Numbered from the stretch's first letter, positions 26,926-37,302 are shown. The stretch is DNA of 64,000 bases from Planctomycetota bacterium (GCA_019186845.1 JABARW010000004.1:79084-143083); one strand, 5' to 3'. Made by a program: numbers and translations. The notes: a model not told the origin generated them from the sequence alone.

Positions 26926-29403
26926 ATGGTACAGGGACCCACCGACAGCACACGCGTCATTGCCAAGGACGTGCCACACAGCATGCCGCTGCTGCCCATC
27001 GTCTCCACGGTGGTGTTTCCCTTCAATGTGACCAGCTTCAGCGTGCACAAGAAACCCAACCTGGCTGTGATCCACAAGCTGCCCCGCACCGACCAGATCG
27101 TGTGCATCACCCTTTAGCGGCAACTGGAGCAGGACTATCCCCAGGGCCGCAGTGACGTCTACGATATCGGCGTAGCGGCGCGGCTGATTCACCAGATGAA
27201 TCTCCCGGATGGCACGATCCAGGTTGCCTTTCAGGGCCTGTCCCGGGTGCACATCCGCAAACTCACCAAAACCAAGGACGGCTATTTTGAGGCTGACGTG
27301 AGCCCTGCCCATACACTGGGCGGCCACGACAATTCGCCTGAAATGAACGTTCTGATCGCCCAGGCCTTGGAGCGGTTTGAGCTGCTGACCAATCTGGACA
27401 GCGCTTACTCACGCGAGCTGACGAATATCCTGAAGATGAACATCAAGGGGCCGGGCCGCTTCGCCGACCTGATTGCCACCTATGTGGGCTTCCCCGTCAC
27501 TGTCAAGATGGAGATTCTGTCCGAGCTGAACTGCAAGGATCGGCTCAAGCGCCTGACCGAGCGGCTGGACGAGGAAATCGCCCGCCTGGCCGTCGACCAG
27601 GAGATGCGCAATCGTGCGCAGATCACCATCGACCAGGCCCAGCGCGAGTTCCTGCTCCGCCAGCAGCTCAAGGCCATCCGCGCCGAGCTTGGCGAAGGCG
27701 AGGGCCCCGAGGCCGAAATCGAGAAGCTCAAGGAGAAGCTTGCAGCCGCCAAGCTGCCACCCGAGGCCGAGAAAGCCTGCAAGTCCGAGATCGATCGCCT
27801 GAGCCTGATTTCAGAGGCCAGCGCCGAATACAACGTCGTCCACACCTATATTGATTGGCTGCTGGCCCTGCCCTGGCACACTCAGACGCCCGACAACCTC
27901 GACCTCGCGCGTGCCAGGGAAATTCTCGACGACGATCACTTCGGCCTCGAAAAGGTCAAAGATCGCTTCATTGAGTTCCTGGCCGTCATGAGCCTCAAGA
28001 AGGAACACAAGGGCCCCATTCTTTGCCTCGTGGGCCCGCCGGGTGTGGGCAAGACCAGCCTGGGCAAGAGCGTGGCCCGCGCCATGGGTCGCAAGTTCCA
28101 GCGCCTCTCCGTGGGCGGCCTCCACGACGAAGCCGAGATCATGGGACACCGCCGCACCTATGTTGGCGCCATGCCGGGCCGCATCATCCAGGCCCTCAAG
28201 AAGGCCCAGAGCATCAATCCCATCATCATGATCGACGAAATCGACAAGATGGGACACGACATGCGCGGAGATCCGGCGGCGGCCATGCTTGAGGTGCTCG
28301 ACCCCGAGCAGAATAGCGCGTTCACCGACCGCTACATGGACGTGCCGGTGGACCTTTCCAAGGTACTGTTCATCTGCACCGCCAACATGCTGGACACCAT
28401 TCCCGGACCGCTGCGCGATCGCATGGAGGTCATCCAGCTTTCTGGCTACACCCTCGAAGAAAAGGAACGAATCGCCCAGCAGTACATCGTGCCGCGCCAG
28501 ATCGAGGCTGCGGGGCTCAAGAAGTCCCAGGTCAAGATTACACGGGACGCCATTCGCGAGATTGTGCGCGGCTACACCCGCGAGGCGGGCCTGCGCACAT
28601 TTGAGCAGCGCCTGGCCGCCATCTGCCGAAAGATTGCCACGAAGGTGGCCCGGGGCGAGATCAGCCGCAGGGAAAAGGTGACAGTGCAGCCCGGCGAGGT
28701 CGAAGGCTACCTGGGCCAGCGCATCTGGGCTCCGGAAGAGGCCCTGCGCCCGCCGGAAATCGGCGTGGTCAACGGCCTGGCCTGGACGGCCATGGGCGGC
28801 GACGTGCTCCTGATCGAAACGGCCCGTTACCCCGGCGATGGCAAAGTAAGCGTGACAGGCCAGCTTGGCGACGTGATGAAGGAGAGCGTAAGCACCGCCT
28901 TGAGCTTCGTGCATGCCAACGCCGAAAAGCTTGGTATCGACCTGGCCGACTTCAAGAAGTACGACATCCACCTGCATTTCCCTGAGGGCGCCGTGCCCAA
29001 AGACGGCCCCAGCGCGGGCGTAACGATTGCGACAGCTTTGGTCAGCCTGCTGACCCAGAAACCCGTGCGTGGCGATGTGGCCATGACCGGAGAGATAAGC
29101 CTGCGCGGCAAAGTGCTGGCGGTGGGCGGCATCAAGGAGAAAGTGCTGGCGGCCTTCCGCAGCGGTATTCGCCATGTGCTGCTGCCCAAGGCCAACGCCA
29201 AAGACCTGCAGGATGTGCCGCTGGAGGCTCGCCGGGAACTGAAGATCAGCCTGACGGAGAACGTGCTGGAGAACATTCTCACGGCGGTGGTGGGCCTGCG
29301 CATGTTCGGTGAAAAGCCCCGGCTGCCCCGGCCCGTGGAAAAGCCCAGACGTCCGCTCAAGACTCCCCGCACTGATGCTACGCCCGCCGGCCCCTCAGCC
29401 TGA
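26926..29403 (+). CDS. lon: ATP-dependent Lon protease interrupted by an in-frame TAG
   Basis: Lon is a cytosolic AAA+ serine protease for misfolded and regulatory proteins. The ATG at 26926 opens the N-terminal substrate-binding domain ([15 protein letters not shown]). Codon 64 is TAG (27115-27117). After it the same frame continues without a gap as [18 protein letters not shown] and the rest of a normal Lon: Walker [14 protein letters not shown] (about 370), Walker [12 protein letters not shown], catalytic Ser 696 in PKDGPSAG and the Lys in GGIKEKVL. Full length would be 825 aa. One base (CAG to TAG) explains the stop. An internal ATG at 27196 could give a 735-residue form missing part of the N-domain but has no clear ribosome-binding site. 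Confidence 0.88.
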
Positions 29404-29415
29404 CTTGGAGACCTC

Positions 29416-30759
29416 ATGAGCCAATCGCGTCGCGGCAAGAGCATCCGCCTGGACACCAAGCCCAAACCCAGGCACCGCAAGGTGCCAGACGGCGTAGCCA
29501 TGGAGTCCTTTCTTATTCATGGCCCCTCCATCAGCGAGAAGTGGGATTTCCGGCATCACGTCATTCCACCCATCTCTTCAAGCGTGACCTATCGCCTTGA
29601 AGACACCGAGCGCGGTGGCCAGGGCTTCCGCGAGTACGCCAGCGGTGAAGCCCACCGCACGGGGCCCATCTACATCTATGACCGCCTCGACGAGCCCACG
29701 CGCGGCATGCTGGAAGATGAACTGGCCGGCGTCGAGGGTGGCGACAACTGTGTGTGCTTCGCGACGGGCATGGCGGCCATTTCCGCGGCGCTGGGCATCA
29801 CACTGAAAGCCGGCGACGAACTGGTCGCTCACAAGACGCTCTACGGCTGCACCTACAGCCTGATCACCAACTGGTACCCCAAGCTGAACATCAGCGCCAG
29901 GCTCATTGACCTGCGCGATGCGGCTGCGCTCGAAAAGTCCATTACGCCCAAGACACGCTGCGTGTATTTCGAGACGCCCGTCAATCCGACAATGGAACTG
30001 ATTGACATCGCCGCTGTTGCGGAAGTCGTGCACCGGGTCAATGACAAGCGCAAAGAAGGTGAGAAGATATACATCATCGTGGACAACACCTTCGCCACAC
30101 CATTCTGCCAGCGTCCGCTGGCCCTGGGCGCACACATTGTCGTCCATTCGCTGACCAAAAACATTGGCGGATTCGGAACAGACATGGGCGGTGCCGTCAT
30201 TGCTCCCCATGAACTGGAGGGCCAGCTTCTGCTCTACCGCAAAGACTTCGGCGGGGCCCTCGCGCCCAAGAGCGCGTGGCCCATCCTCGTGTACGGCCTG
30301 CCGACGCTTCCCTTGCGGCTCAAAAAGCAGCAGGAAAGCGCATATGAAGTTGCCCGCTTCCTGCGCGGGCACCCCAAGGTCAAGCGCGTGGCCTACCCCG
30401 GCCTGGAGGATCACCCCCAGTTCGCCCTGGCCAAGCAGCAGATGCGTGACCTTCACGGAGAATTCGCGCCCGGCAACATGATCTACTTCGAGACCATCGA
30501 GAAAGGCGCCGAACCGAAGAACAGTGTCAAGGTCGTGGACTGGATTGCCAAGAATGGCTACGCGCTCACCCTCGCCGTCAGTCTGGGCCAGCTTCGCTCT
30601 CTGATCGAGAACCCGGGCGCCATGACTCACGCGGCCGTTCCCGCCGAGAAGCGGGCCGAAGGCGGCATTGCCCCCAACGGCATCCGCCTCAGCATTGGGA
30701 TCGAGCACCCGGATGACATTATCCGTGACCTCGAACGCGGCCTGGAATTGGCCGACTAG
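29416..30759 (+). CDS. Cys/Met metabolism PLP enzyme (cystathionine gamma-synthase/lyase family)
   Basis: A fold-type I PLP enzyme of the trans-sulfuration group. The cofactor lysine is in [16 protein letters not shown], and the family pattern [15 protein letters not shown] and [12 protein letters not shown] precede it. It is 447 aa, longer than most members (about 390), with a 35-residue N-terminal extension and an unusual [20 protein letters not shown]. The reaction could be cystathionine gamma-synthase, O-acetylhomoserine sulfhydrylase or methionine gamma-lyase; sequence reading alone does not separate them. The ATG follows GGAG and starts 12 bases after lon, but its function looks unrelated. 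Confidence 0.85.
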   Translation: MSQSRRGKSIRLDTKPKPRHRKVPDGVAMESFLIHGPSISEKWDFRHHVIPPISSSVTYRLEDTERGGQGFREYASGEAHRTGPIYIYDRLDEPTRGMLEDELAGVEGGDNCVCFATGMAAISAALGITLKAGDELVAHKTLYGCTYSLITNWYPKLNISARLIDLRDAAALEKSITPKTRCVYFETPVNPTMELIDIAAVAEVVHRVNDKRKEGEKIYIIVDNTFATPFCQRPLALGAHIVVHSLTKNIGGFGTDMGGAVIAPHELEGQLLLYRKDFGGALAPKSAWPILVYGLPTLPLRLKKQQESAYEVARFLRGHPKVKRVAYPGLEDHPQFALAKQQMRDLHGEFAPGNMIYFETIEKGAEPKNSVKVVDWIAKNGYALTLAVSLGQLRSLIENPGAMTHAAVPAEKRAEGGIAPNGIRLSIGIEHPDDIIRDLERGLELAD

Positions 30760-30803
30760 GTTTGTGGGGGAATCTGCCGGCGCATGCCGGGGATTTGCCG
30801 AGT

Positions 30804-31346
30804 TTACTCGTAGCGGTCGCCCTCATCTTGTTTGAGCCCTTCAAGCCAGCCCGCGCGCGCGGACGCAAAGGCGTCGCTGTACGGGACGTAGGGCTTGATA
30901 TCGAGTACCGGAGTGCCGTCCAACAGGTCGATGCCGCGTACGTGCAGCACCCGTCCTTCTACGCGGATCAGGCGCAGGGCCGAAAGCCCGATGGGGTTGG
31001 GCCGGTGGGGGGCGCGCGTGGCAAACAGGCCTCGTTTGACCTTGGGTCCGCGCGGCGGTACGACCTGCGGATTCCAGCCTGAGTTGAGGTGCAGCCAGGC
31101 CAGAACCCAGATGTACTCAAAGCCCGCCAGGTCCTGCAGGGCCTGCTCAAAGTTCATGCCGGGTAGAAGCTCGATGCGCGCGTCCAGTGCGCGATCTTCA
31201 ATGGTCTGCGCGGTCACCACGGGCTGACGCGGAGTGCCGAAGCGTTCTTTGTAGGGAGAGTGCACGTGGCCAATGGCCACGCACGTGAACGTGGCAGGAG
31301 CTGTCTGCCCCGCAGTGTGGTCCTGTGCAGGTTTCTTACGTTGCAT
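30804..31346 (-). CDS. trmO: tRNA (t6A37) methyltransferase TrmO
   Basis: TrmO (TsaA/YaeB family) methylates N6-threonylcarbamoyladenosine at position 37 of certain tRNAs with SAM. The family signature is plain: IGHVHSPYKERFGTPRQP near the N-terminus and RAPHRPNPIGLSALRL in the middle, with LDIKPYVPYSDAF near the end. The start at 31346 (MQRKKPAQD) fits; the longer frame adds 17 residues with no family match. 180 aa. It diverges from icmF with about 150 bases between them. Confidence 0.92.
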   Translation of the reverse strand: MQRKKPAQDHTAGQTAPATFTCVAIGHVHSPYKERFGTPRQPVVTAQTIEDRALDARIELLPGMNFEQALQDLAGFEYIWVLAWLHLNSGWNPQVVPPRGPKVKRGLFATRAPHRPNPIGLSALRLIRVEGRVLHVRGIDLLDGTPVLDIKPYVPYSDAFASARAGWLEGLKQDEGDRYE

Positions 31347-31496
31347 CACTTGATTGTAGCCGCGCGATGTGCGCCCGTGGCCTCTGTAAAAGGCCAAAGG
31401 GGGGCGCTATCATCCCCCAGCTATACCTGCAACTTTGCCAGCGTCAGGGGCCCGTGCCCCGGCGCGCAAGTTGAATTGTCGGACAGCGCAAGTTCC

Positions 31497-34400
31497 ATGA
31501 GCGAGACGCTTTACAAACCGAGCCACAAAGTCCGCTTTGTCACCGCAGCGGCGCTGTTTGACGGCCATGACGCTTCCATCAACATCATGCGGCGCCTGTT
31601 GCAGGCGCACGGCGCTGAGGTGATTCATCTCGGCCACAACCGCAGCGCCGAAGAGATCGTGGATGCCGCGATCCAGGAAGACGCCCAGGGCATTGCCGTC
31701 TCGAGTTACCAGGGCGGGCACATCGAGTTCTTCAAGTACATGAAGGATCTGCTCAGGCAGAAGGGCGCCTCGCGCATCAGGATTTACGGCGGGGGCGGTG
31801 GCGTAATCGTGCCCGAGGAAATCGCCGAACTGCACGCCTACGGCATCAACCGCATTTTCAGCCCGGAAGACGGCCGGCAGATGGGTCTTCACGGCATGAT
31901 TGAACTCATGGTGCGCGAGTGCGATTACGCCACCATCGAGCACGTCAATGGTGAGGTGGACGCGCTCTCCCCAGACCAGAAGCTGGTGGTGGCGCGCCTG
32001 ATTTCCTACGCCGAGCAGAACGGCCAGCGAGATAGCAAGGAAGCCGCTCAAGTGGCCCAGCGTGTGCGCGAGCGCGCCAAGGCCAGGCAGGCGTCCGTGA
32101 TTGGCGTGACCGGGACGGGCGGCGCCGGCAAAAGTTCGCTGTGCGATGAGATCCTGCGCCGCTACCTCGCCGACTTTCCGGAGAGCCAGGTAGCGGTGCT
32201 CAGTGTGGACCCCACCAAGAAGAAAACGGGCGGCGCCTTGCTGGGCGACCGCATCCGCATGAACGCGCTGAATTCCCAGCGCGTGTATATGCGCTCGCTG
32301 GCTACACGTGACAGCGGCAGCGAAGTCAGCGAGGCCCTGGATGAAGCCATCGAGGTCGCCAAGGCCGCGGGCTTTGACCTGATTCTCGTCGAGACCTCGG
32401 GCATTGGCCAGGGCAACAGCAAGGTCACGGAGCTCGTGGACCTGAGCATCTACGTGATGACGAGCGAGTTTGGCGCGCCATCGCAACTCGAGAAGATCGA
32501 CATGCTCGACCTCGCCGATCTGGTCGTCATCAACAAGTTCGAGCGGCGCGGCAGCGAAGACGCGCTTCGAGACGTACGCAAGCAGGTCTGGCGCAATCGC
32601 GGCGCCCGCAAGGATCAGAAGCCGCAGGAAATGCCGGTGTTTCCCACCATCGCCAGCCAGTTCAACGATCCCGGCGTCAACGCATTCTATCAGGCGCTGC
32701 TGGCGCGGCTTTCCTCGCTGGTTGGCCGCGAACTCAAAACCCGCTACTTCACGCAGGTGCCGCAGGACGGCGTGCCGCGCGTCAAAGGCGTCATTCCTGG
32801 AAATCGCGTGCGCTACCTGAGCGAAATCGCGGAGAGCGTGCGGGGTCATCACAAGTGGGCTTATGACCAGCGCAACCTGGCCAGTTCGCTTGGTGCCACC
32901 TGGCGCGTGCTCAAGGATCTGGGTGACACGCCACCGGACAAGCTTGAAGCCTACACGGAAGACAAGCTGCACGCGCCAAAGCACCCGTCTCCCAGGATGC
33001 AGAACCCGGCCCCCGCAGTGTTCGCCCTGCGCCAGCGCTACAACGAGCTTTTGGCTTCGCTCGCACCCGAGTGCCGCAAATTGCTCGCCCACTGGCCGCA
33101 ACTCAAGCAGAGTTACGTGGCCGACGAGAACGTTTACTCGGTGCGGGGCAAGGAAATCCGGGTCCAGAACTACATCAAGACGCTCAGCGGCACGCGTGTA
33201 CCCAAGGTCAGCCTGCCCCAGTTCAGCGATTGGGGGGACCTGCTGTTCTGGATGCTCGAGGAGAATGTGCCCGGGCAGTTCCCCTTCACAGCCGGCGTGT
33301 TCCCCTACAAGCGCAGCGGCGAAGACCCCACCCGCATGTTCGCCGGCGAAGGTTCCCCTGAACGCACCAACGCGCGCTTTCACCTCGTGTCGCGCGGCCA
33401 GCCGGCGGCGCGCCTCTCCACGGCCTTTGACAGCGTGACGCTTTACGGCGAAGACCCCCATGAGCGCCCCGACATCTACGGAAAGGTGGGCGAGTCGGGC
33501 GTCAGCATCACCACGGTCGAAGACATCGAGCTGCTATACGCCGGCTTTGACCTCTGCGCGCCCAACAACTCCGTCAGCATGACTATCAATGGGCCCGCGC
33601 CCATCATTCTGGCGTTCTTCATGAACGCGGCCATTCGCCAGCAGGTGCGCAAGGTGCTCATGGTCGAGGGCAAGCTCAAGCCCGCGCGCCCGCCCGAAAG
33701 GCTCTACTCCGGCCTCAAGGGCCTCGATCCGGCCCAGGGGAGCGAGGGCGCGCTTGCCTTTGCCTGGCTTGACCCGCGCTGCTTTGACCTGCGCTGGGAA
33801 GACATCCGCCGGCTCATCTCCGACGAGAACTACCGCAAAGTGGCCGCGGCCACAGCCTCCACGGTGCGCGGCACGGTGCAGGCTGACATCCTCAAGGAAG
33901 ACCAGGCCCAGAACACCTGTATTTTCAGCATCGAGTTCGCCCTGAAGATGATGGGCGACGTGCAGCAGTGGTTCATCGAGCATGACGTGGTGAACTATTA
34001 CTCCGTGAGCATTTCCGGCTATCACATAGCCGAAGCCGGCGCCAACCCCATTTCGCAGCTCGCGTTCACGCTGGCCAACGGCTTTACCTACGTCGAGTAC
34101 TACCGCTCGCGCGGCATGGACGTGAACGATTTTGCCGACAACCTGAGTTTCTTCTTCTCCAATGGCATGGACGCCGAGTACTCGGTGATTGGCCGCGTCG
34201 CGCGGCGCATCTGGGCCGTGGCCATGAAGCGGCTGTACGGCGGCAACGACCGTTCACAGAAGCTGAAGTACCACATCCAGACGAGCGGCCGTTCGCTGCA
34301 CGCCATGGAGATTGATTTCAACGACATCCGCACCACGCTGCAGGCGCTGTACGCGATTTACGATAACTGCAATTCACTGCACACCAACGCCTACGACGAA

Positions 34401-34967
34401 GCCATCACCACGCCCACGGACGAAAGCGTGCGCCGCGCGCTGGCTATCCAGCTCATCATCAACCGCGAGCTGGGGCTGAACAAGAACGAGAACACGCTGC
34501 AGGGCAGCTTCATCATTGAGCAGCTTACGGCGCTGGTCGAGGAAGCCGTGCTCGCCGAGTTCGACCGCCTGACCGAAAGAGGCGGCGTAGTCGGTGCCAT
34601 GGAAACCCAATACCAGCGCGGCAAGATCCAGGACGAATCGCTCTATTACGAAGAGCTCAAACACAGCGGCGAACTGCCGCTCGTGGGCATCAACACGTTC
34701 TTGAACCCCAAGCCGCGCGAAGTGAAGACAACCGTGCAACTGGCGCGCAGCAACAAAGAAGAGAAAGACGCACGCATTGCCAAGATCCGCCAGTTCCAAA
34801 GCAACCACGAAGGCACCGCCCCCTTCGCGCTGGAGAGACTCAAACGCACTGCGCTCGAGGGCAAAAACACCTTCAACGAGTTGATGGAAACCGTGCAGCA
34901 CTGCACGCTGGGCCAGATCAGCGCGGCCCTCTACGAAGTCGGCGGCCAGTACCGGCGGAATGTTTAG
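31497..34967 (+). CDS. icmF: Fused isobutyryl-CoA mutase (IcmF)
   Basis: IcmF joins an adenosylcobalamin mutase and its G-protein chaperone in one chain, rearranging isobutyryl-CoA and n-butyryl-CoA (some members isovaleryl/pivalyl-CoA). The start at 31497 gives 1156 aa, the expected size. Order: B12-binding domain with DGHDASINI and GAEVIHLGHNRS (about 1-150); MeaI-like GTPase with GVTGTGGAGKSS (about 202) and SVDPTKKKTGGALLGDRIRM; then the mutase barrel (about 560-1156) with GVFPYKRSGEDPTRMFAGEG, STAFDSVTLYGEDP and SISGYHIAEAGANP. The Phe in GVFPYKR is where ICM differs from the Tyr of methylmalonyl-CoA mutase. Requires cobalamin and GTP hydrolysis for cofactor loading. Confidence 0.95.
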   Translation: MSETLYKPSHKVRFVTAAALFDGHDASINIMRRLLQAHGAEVIHLGHNRSAEEIVDAAIQEDAQGIAVSSYQGGHIEFFKYMKDLLRQKGASRIRIYGGGGGVIVPEEIAELHAYGINRIFSPEDGRQMGLHGMIELMVRECDYATIEHVNGEVDALSPDQKLVVARLISYAEQNGQRDSKEAAQVAQRVRERAKARQASVIGVTGTGGAGKSSLCDEILRRYLADFPESQVAVLSVDPTKKKTGGALLGDRIRMNALNSQRVYMRSLATRDSGSEVSEALDEAIEVAKAAGFDLILVETSGIGQGNSKVTELVDLSIYVMTSEFGAPSQLEKIDMLDLADLVVINKFERRGSEDALRDVRKQVWRNRGARKDQKPQEMPVFPTIASQFNDPGVNAFYQALLARLSSLVGRELKTRYFTQVPQDGVPRVKGVIPGNRVRYLSEIAESVRGHHKWAYDQRNLASSLGATWRVLKDLGDTPPDKLEAYTEDKLHAPKHPSPRMQNPAPAVFALRQRYNELLASLAPECRKLLAHWPQLKQSYVADENVYSVRGKEIRVQNYIKTLSGTRVPKVSLPQFSDWGDLLFWMLEENVPGQFPFTAGVFPYKRSGEDPTRMFAGEGSPERTNARFHLVSRGQPAARLSTAFDSVTLYGEDPHERPDIYGKVGESGVSITTVEDIELLYAGFDLCAPNNSVSMTINGPAPIILAFFMNAAIRQQVRKVLMVEGKLKPARPPERLYSGLKGLDPAQGSEGALAFAWLDPRCFDLRWEDIRRLISDENYRKVAAATASTVRGTVQADILKEDQAQNTCIFSIEFALKMMGDVQQWFIEHDVVNYYSVSISGYHIAEAGANPISQLAFTLANGFTYVEYYRSRGMDVNDFADNLSFFFSNGMDAEYSVIGRVARRIWAVAMKRLYGGNDRSQKLKYHIQTSGRSLHAMEIDFNDIRTTLQALYAIYDNCNSLHTNAYDEAITTPTDESVRRALAIQLIINRELGLNKNENTLQGSFIIEQLTALVEEAVLAEFDRLTERGGVVGAMETQYQRGKIQDESLYYEELKHSGELPLVGINTFLNPKPREVKTTVQLARSNKEEKDARIAKIRQFQSNHEGTAPFALERLKRTALEGKNTFNELMETVQHCTLGQISAALYEVGGQYRRNV

Positions 34968-35078
34968 TCCGATCGTGTCGACAACCCGTCGTGTACCAAT
35001 GGGAGTGGGCTAAAGTCTCAGATACGGAACGTCCGATAACTGAAACGGCGTTGAGCTCGACTCGGCATCGGAGCGAAG

Positions 35079-35662
35079 ATGGCTCGCGAAATTGCGTTCG
35101 ACATGGAAGGGCTTCTGCCGCCCTATGCAGGCGAAAACGCGGGGGACCCGGCCATTCACCCTACTTTGTTGGGTCGATTGAGTTCGTCAATTTCTTTGCG
35201 ACATCACTCAAGCGCGTGGCTCTGACGGAGTCGCTGTTTGAACTCCGTCGTCGCGTTCACGCTGTGGGTTTCTTGAGCGGAGAGCAATGGGTCGGGGGGA
35301 GCTTTGTCGAAAAGAGGGCAAACCAGCCCGAACCCGGTGACATCGATGTTGTTACGTGGCTTTATGACCGGCCTGGGTGCAAGTCGAGGCGCCTCACAGA
35401 CCAGATGCGAAAGGCGATTCTCGTACTCGGGCGCAATCATGCAAAGGCAGAACTGAACATTGACCACTTTGTCGTCGAGACAAGAGAGTTGGATACGCGG
35501 AGCCTTGCAGATTGGTTACGCTACTGGCACGGCCTGTGGTCACATCGCAAGGTTTCAGAGAGATGGAAAGGTTACGTCGCGCTCGAACTTGGCACTGAGG
35601 CGGATGACGACGCCGCTTGTACACTGTTAAAGCAGGTGAAGAGTGAACTGGCCAGAACGTAG
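35079..35662 (+). pseudogene. DUF6932-like nucleotidyltransferase-fold gene with a one-base frameshift
   Basis: The ATG at 35079 follows GGAG and encodes MAREIAFDMEGLLPPYAGEN up to GDPAIH. At about 35160 the frame shifts by one: restoring a single C in the CCC run continues into PYFVGSIEFVNFF and the rest, giving a smooth 194-residue protein. GGSFVE followed 14 residues later by DIDVV, and later LNIDHFVV, matches the DNA polymerase beta nucleotidyltransferase pattern (GS, DxD and a third Asp). I recall this as the DUF6932 family, usually of unknown role. Base composition is visibly less GC-rich than the neighbours, suggesting horizontal transfer. The shift may be real decay or a sequencing error. 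Confidence 0.72.
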
Positions 35663-35669
35663 GACTTAG

Positions 35670-36596
35670 ATGCGTACGTTTCTCAAGAAATCCCTAGAGA
35701 ACCAAAAAGCCACAGCTCGTAGCCTGCTGGACAAGCTGCCTTCTGACGCTGTGAACCGTGGCACCATGCAGGACTTGCTAGCGAAATTTGGCGAGCAAGA
35801 GCGTGCCCTTGAGGAACACCCCGATGGAAGAGCAAAGGTCATTCTGAAGTTTGGCGGTGCGCCAGTTCAGGACCGAAAATCCATCGACGCCAAGTTTGGT
35901 GCGGCGGCTGTAGGCGCTTTTCAAGATGTCGTGCAAGCTCAACTCGTGAGTCTCGTACAAGGTCCGCTAAATGAGCGAGGACCGCTGCCTTTACGTGACG
36001 CGTCCAATCTGAGGATTTCTGATGTAGTCCGAGGATCATTTGGCTTTGTCCTTGAGGAGGGCAGCCAGATGCAACTCAAACTTTCCAGCGACCTGTCGCA
36101 AGCCGTTGATGAGACCATTGATCTCCTTGCCCTCGCAGCCTCTGAAGACGAAGAGCTCTCAACAAGACTGCTGGTGGCAGACGGCAGGCTATTGGACAAG
36201 TTACGCGAATTCGCCTCGCTAGTGGATCGGAGTGAGGCGACAGTGAGTGTCTTCGGTGGCACTAAGCGGGTCGAATTGGACCGCTTTCATATGGCTAAGG
36301 CGAGCGGGGCACTTTCGCAGACGCAAATCAACACTCACCAACTCGAACTCAACGGGATCTTATCAGGGCTTCTGCCCGCCAAGCGTCAGTTCGAGTTCGA
36401 GTATCTCGAAGAGGAGCAAACACTTTCTGGGCGTATTTCGGCCGAGATAAGCCACGCTGCGCTGCTCGACATTGCTCGCAAGTACATACTACAACCATGT
36501 CATGCCACAATTCAGCGTCGCACGGTCACTCGCGGCAGCAAGGTCTCTGAGCCATCGTTCACTCTGCTCTCAGTGCAAAACGTTCCCGAAGAGTAA
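35670..36596 (+). CDS. Unknown protein, partner of the DUF6932-like gene
   Basis: The gene starts seven bases after the DUF6932-like stop and shares its lower GC and codon use, so the two form one transcription unit of probable foreign origin. The 308-residue product has a helical N-terminus (about 1-50), a central alpha/beta region containing FGGAPVQDRKSIDAKFGAAA and ISDVVRGSFGFVLEE, a helical stretch, and a beta-rich C-terminus. I see no signal peptide, membrane segment, nuclease motif or known catalytic triad. No function is proposed. It is intact, unlike its neighbour. The next 121 bases before the TetR gene show no gene. Confidence 0.75.
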   Translation: MRTFLKKSLENQKATARSLLDKLPSDAVNRGTMQDLLAKFGEQERALEEHPDGRAKVILKFGGAPVQDRKSIDAKFGAAAVGAFQDVVQAQLVSLVQGPLNERGPLPLRDASNLRISDVVRGSFGFVLEEGSQMQLKLSSDLSQAVDETIDLLALAASEDEELSTRLLVADGRLLDKLREFASLVDRSEATVSVFGGTKRVELDRFHMAKASGALSQTQINTHQLELNGILSGLLPAKRQFEFEYLEEEQTLSGRISAEISHAALLDIARKYILQPCHATIQRRTVTRGSKVSEPSFTLLSVQNVPEE

Positions 36597-36717
36597 CCGT
36601 TCGCCCACCTCTGAAACCGCTCTCTTCTGGCGGATTGCCCGGCTTGTGGCCCCAGAAGGGCCAATCACGAAATCCTGCCTCACACCACCTTAGGCGCTCC
36701 GGGTGGGCTCATGCGGA

Positions 36718-37296
36718 CTATACGCAATCGGAGGCCTGCGCCATGAGGCTTGCCGCTTCTTCGTCGGTGAGGCCGGACTTGCTCAGTTCCTGCCAGGTGT
36801 GGAACGAGATGGCGAGCGCGATCAGGGCGGCGGTCTGTTTCAACTTTTCGCGCGAGCCTTGGCAGTTGGCCATGAGCACGGCGTGCAATTCACGGAAGAA
36901 CTGCTCAATGGCCTGCATTGAGGGCTTCATGGCGGGCACGACTGCGGCGTCGCGCAGGATCAGTGCCAGCATGGCCTGATTGCGGCGGAAATATGCATAC
37001 AGCGCACCGAGCGCGGCGTTGAGCCTTTTGGCGGGATCGTGCATGGCCGCGAACTCTGCCAAGTCCGGCAGCGGGTTTTGCGCCATGTAGTGCCCTGAGC
37101 ACGCGGCGAAGAGCGCTTTCTCACTGGGGAAGTGGCGGTACACCGTCAGACGCTGCACCCCCGCGCGCTTAGCAATTTCGGAAATCGTGGTCTTCGCCGG
37201 GCCGACCGTGCCGTGTAGCTCGACCGTGGCCTCGACAATGCGCTGGCGTGTGTTCTGCTCGCTTTGGGCGCGTTTGGTTTTGCGGTAGTGGCGCAT
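36718..37296 (-). CDS. TetR family transcriptional regulator
   Basis: A 192-residue one-component repressor. The N-terminal DNA-binding helix-turn-helix is clear (TTISEIAKRAGVQRLTVYRHF, about 41-61; quoted here only as the core EIAKRAGVQRLTVYRHF). The C-terminal domain is Ala/Leu-rich with no recognisable ligand. It diverges from a diiron hydrolase-fold gene. Two matching 20-base operators and a good promoter lie in the 93-base gap, so it probably represses both itself and that gene. A -10-like TATACT on the - strand at 37308-37303 is only six bases before the ATG, so its mRNA may be leaderless. Confidence 0.9.
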   Translation of the reverse strand: MRHYRKTKRAQSEQNTRQRIVEATVELHGTVGPAKTTISEIAKRAGVQRLTVYRHFPSEKALFAACSGHYMAQNPLPDLAEFAAMHDPAKRLNAALGALYAYFRRNQAMLALILRDAAVVPAMKPSMQAIEQFFRELHAVLMANCQGSREKLKQTAALIALAISFHTWQELSKSGLTDEEAASLMAQASDCV

Positions 37297-37302
37297 GTTT
37301 TC

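Noticed and set aside
27115-27117. Pyrrolysine at the lon TAG
   Set aside because: Many genes here use TAG as a normal stop, Lon has no known Pyl residue, and no pyl genes are seen; a one-base change is simpler.
30776-30791. Terminator between the PLP-enzyme gene and trmO
   Set aside because: Only a five-base CCGGC/GCCGG stem with no T run.
34991-35160. N-terminus of the DUF6932 gene as the frame opening at 34991
   Set aside because: That frame has no ribosome-binding site and low-complexity basic sequence, while the other frame from 35079 has both a ribosome-binding site and a natural N-terminus.
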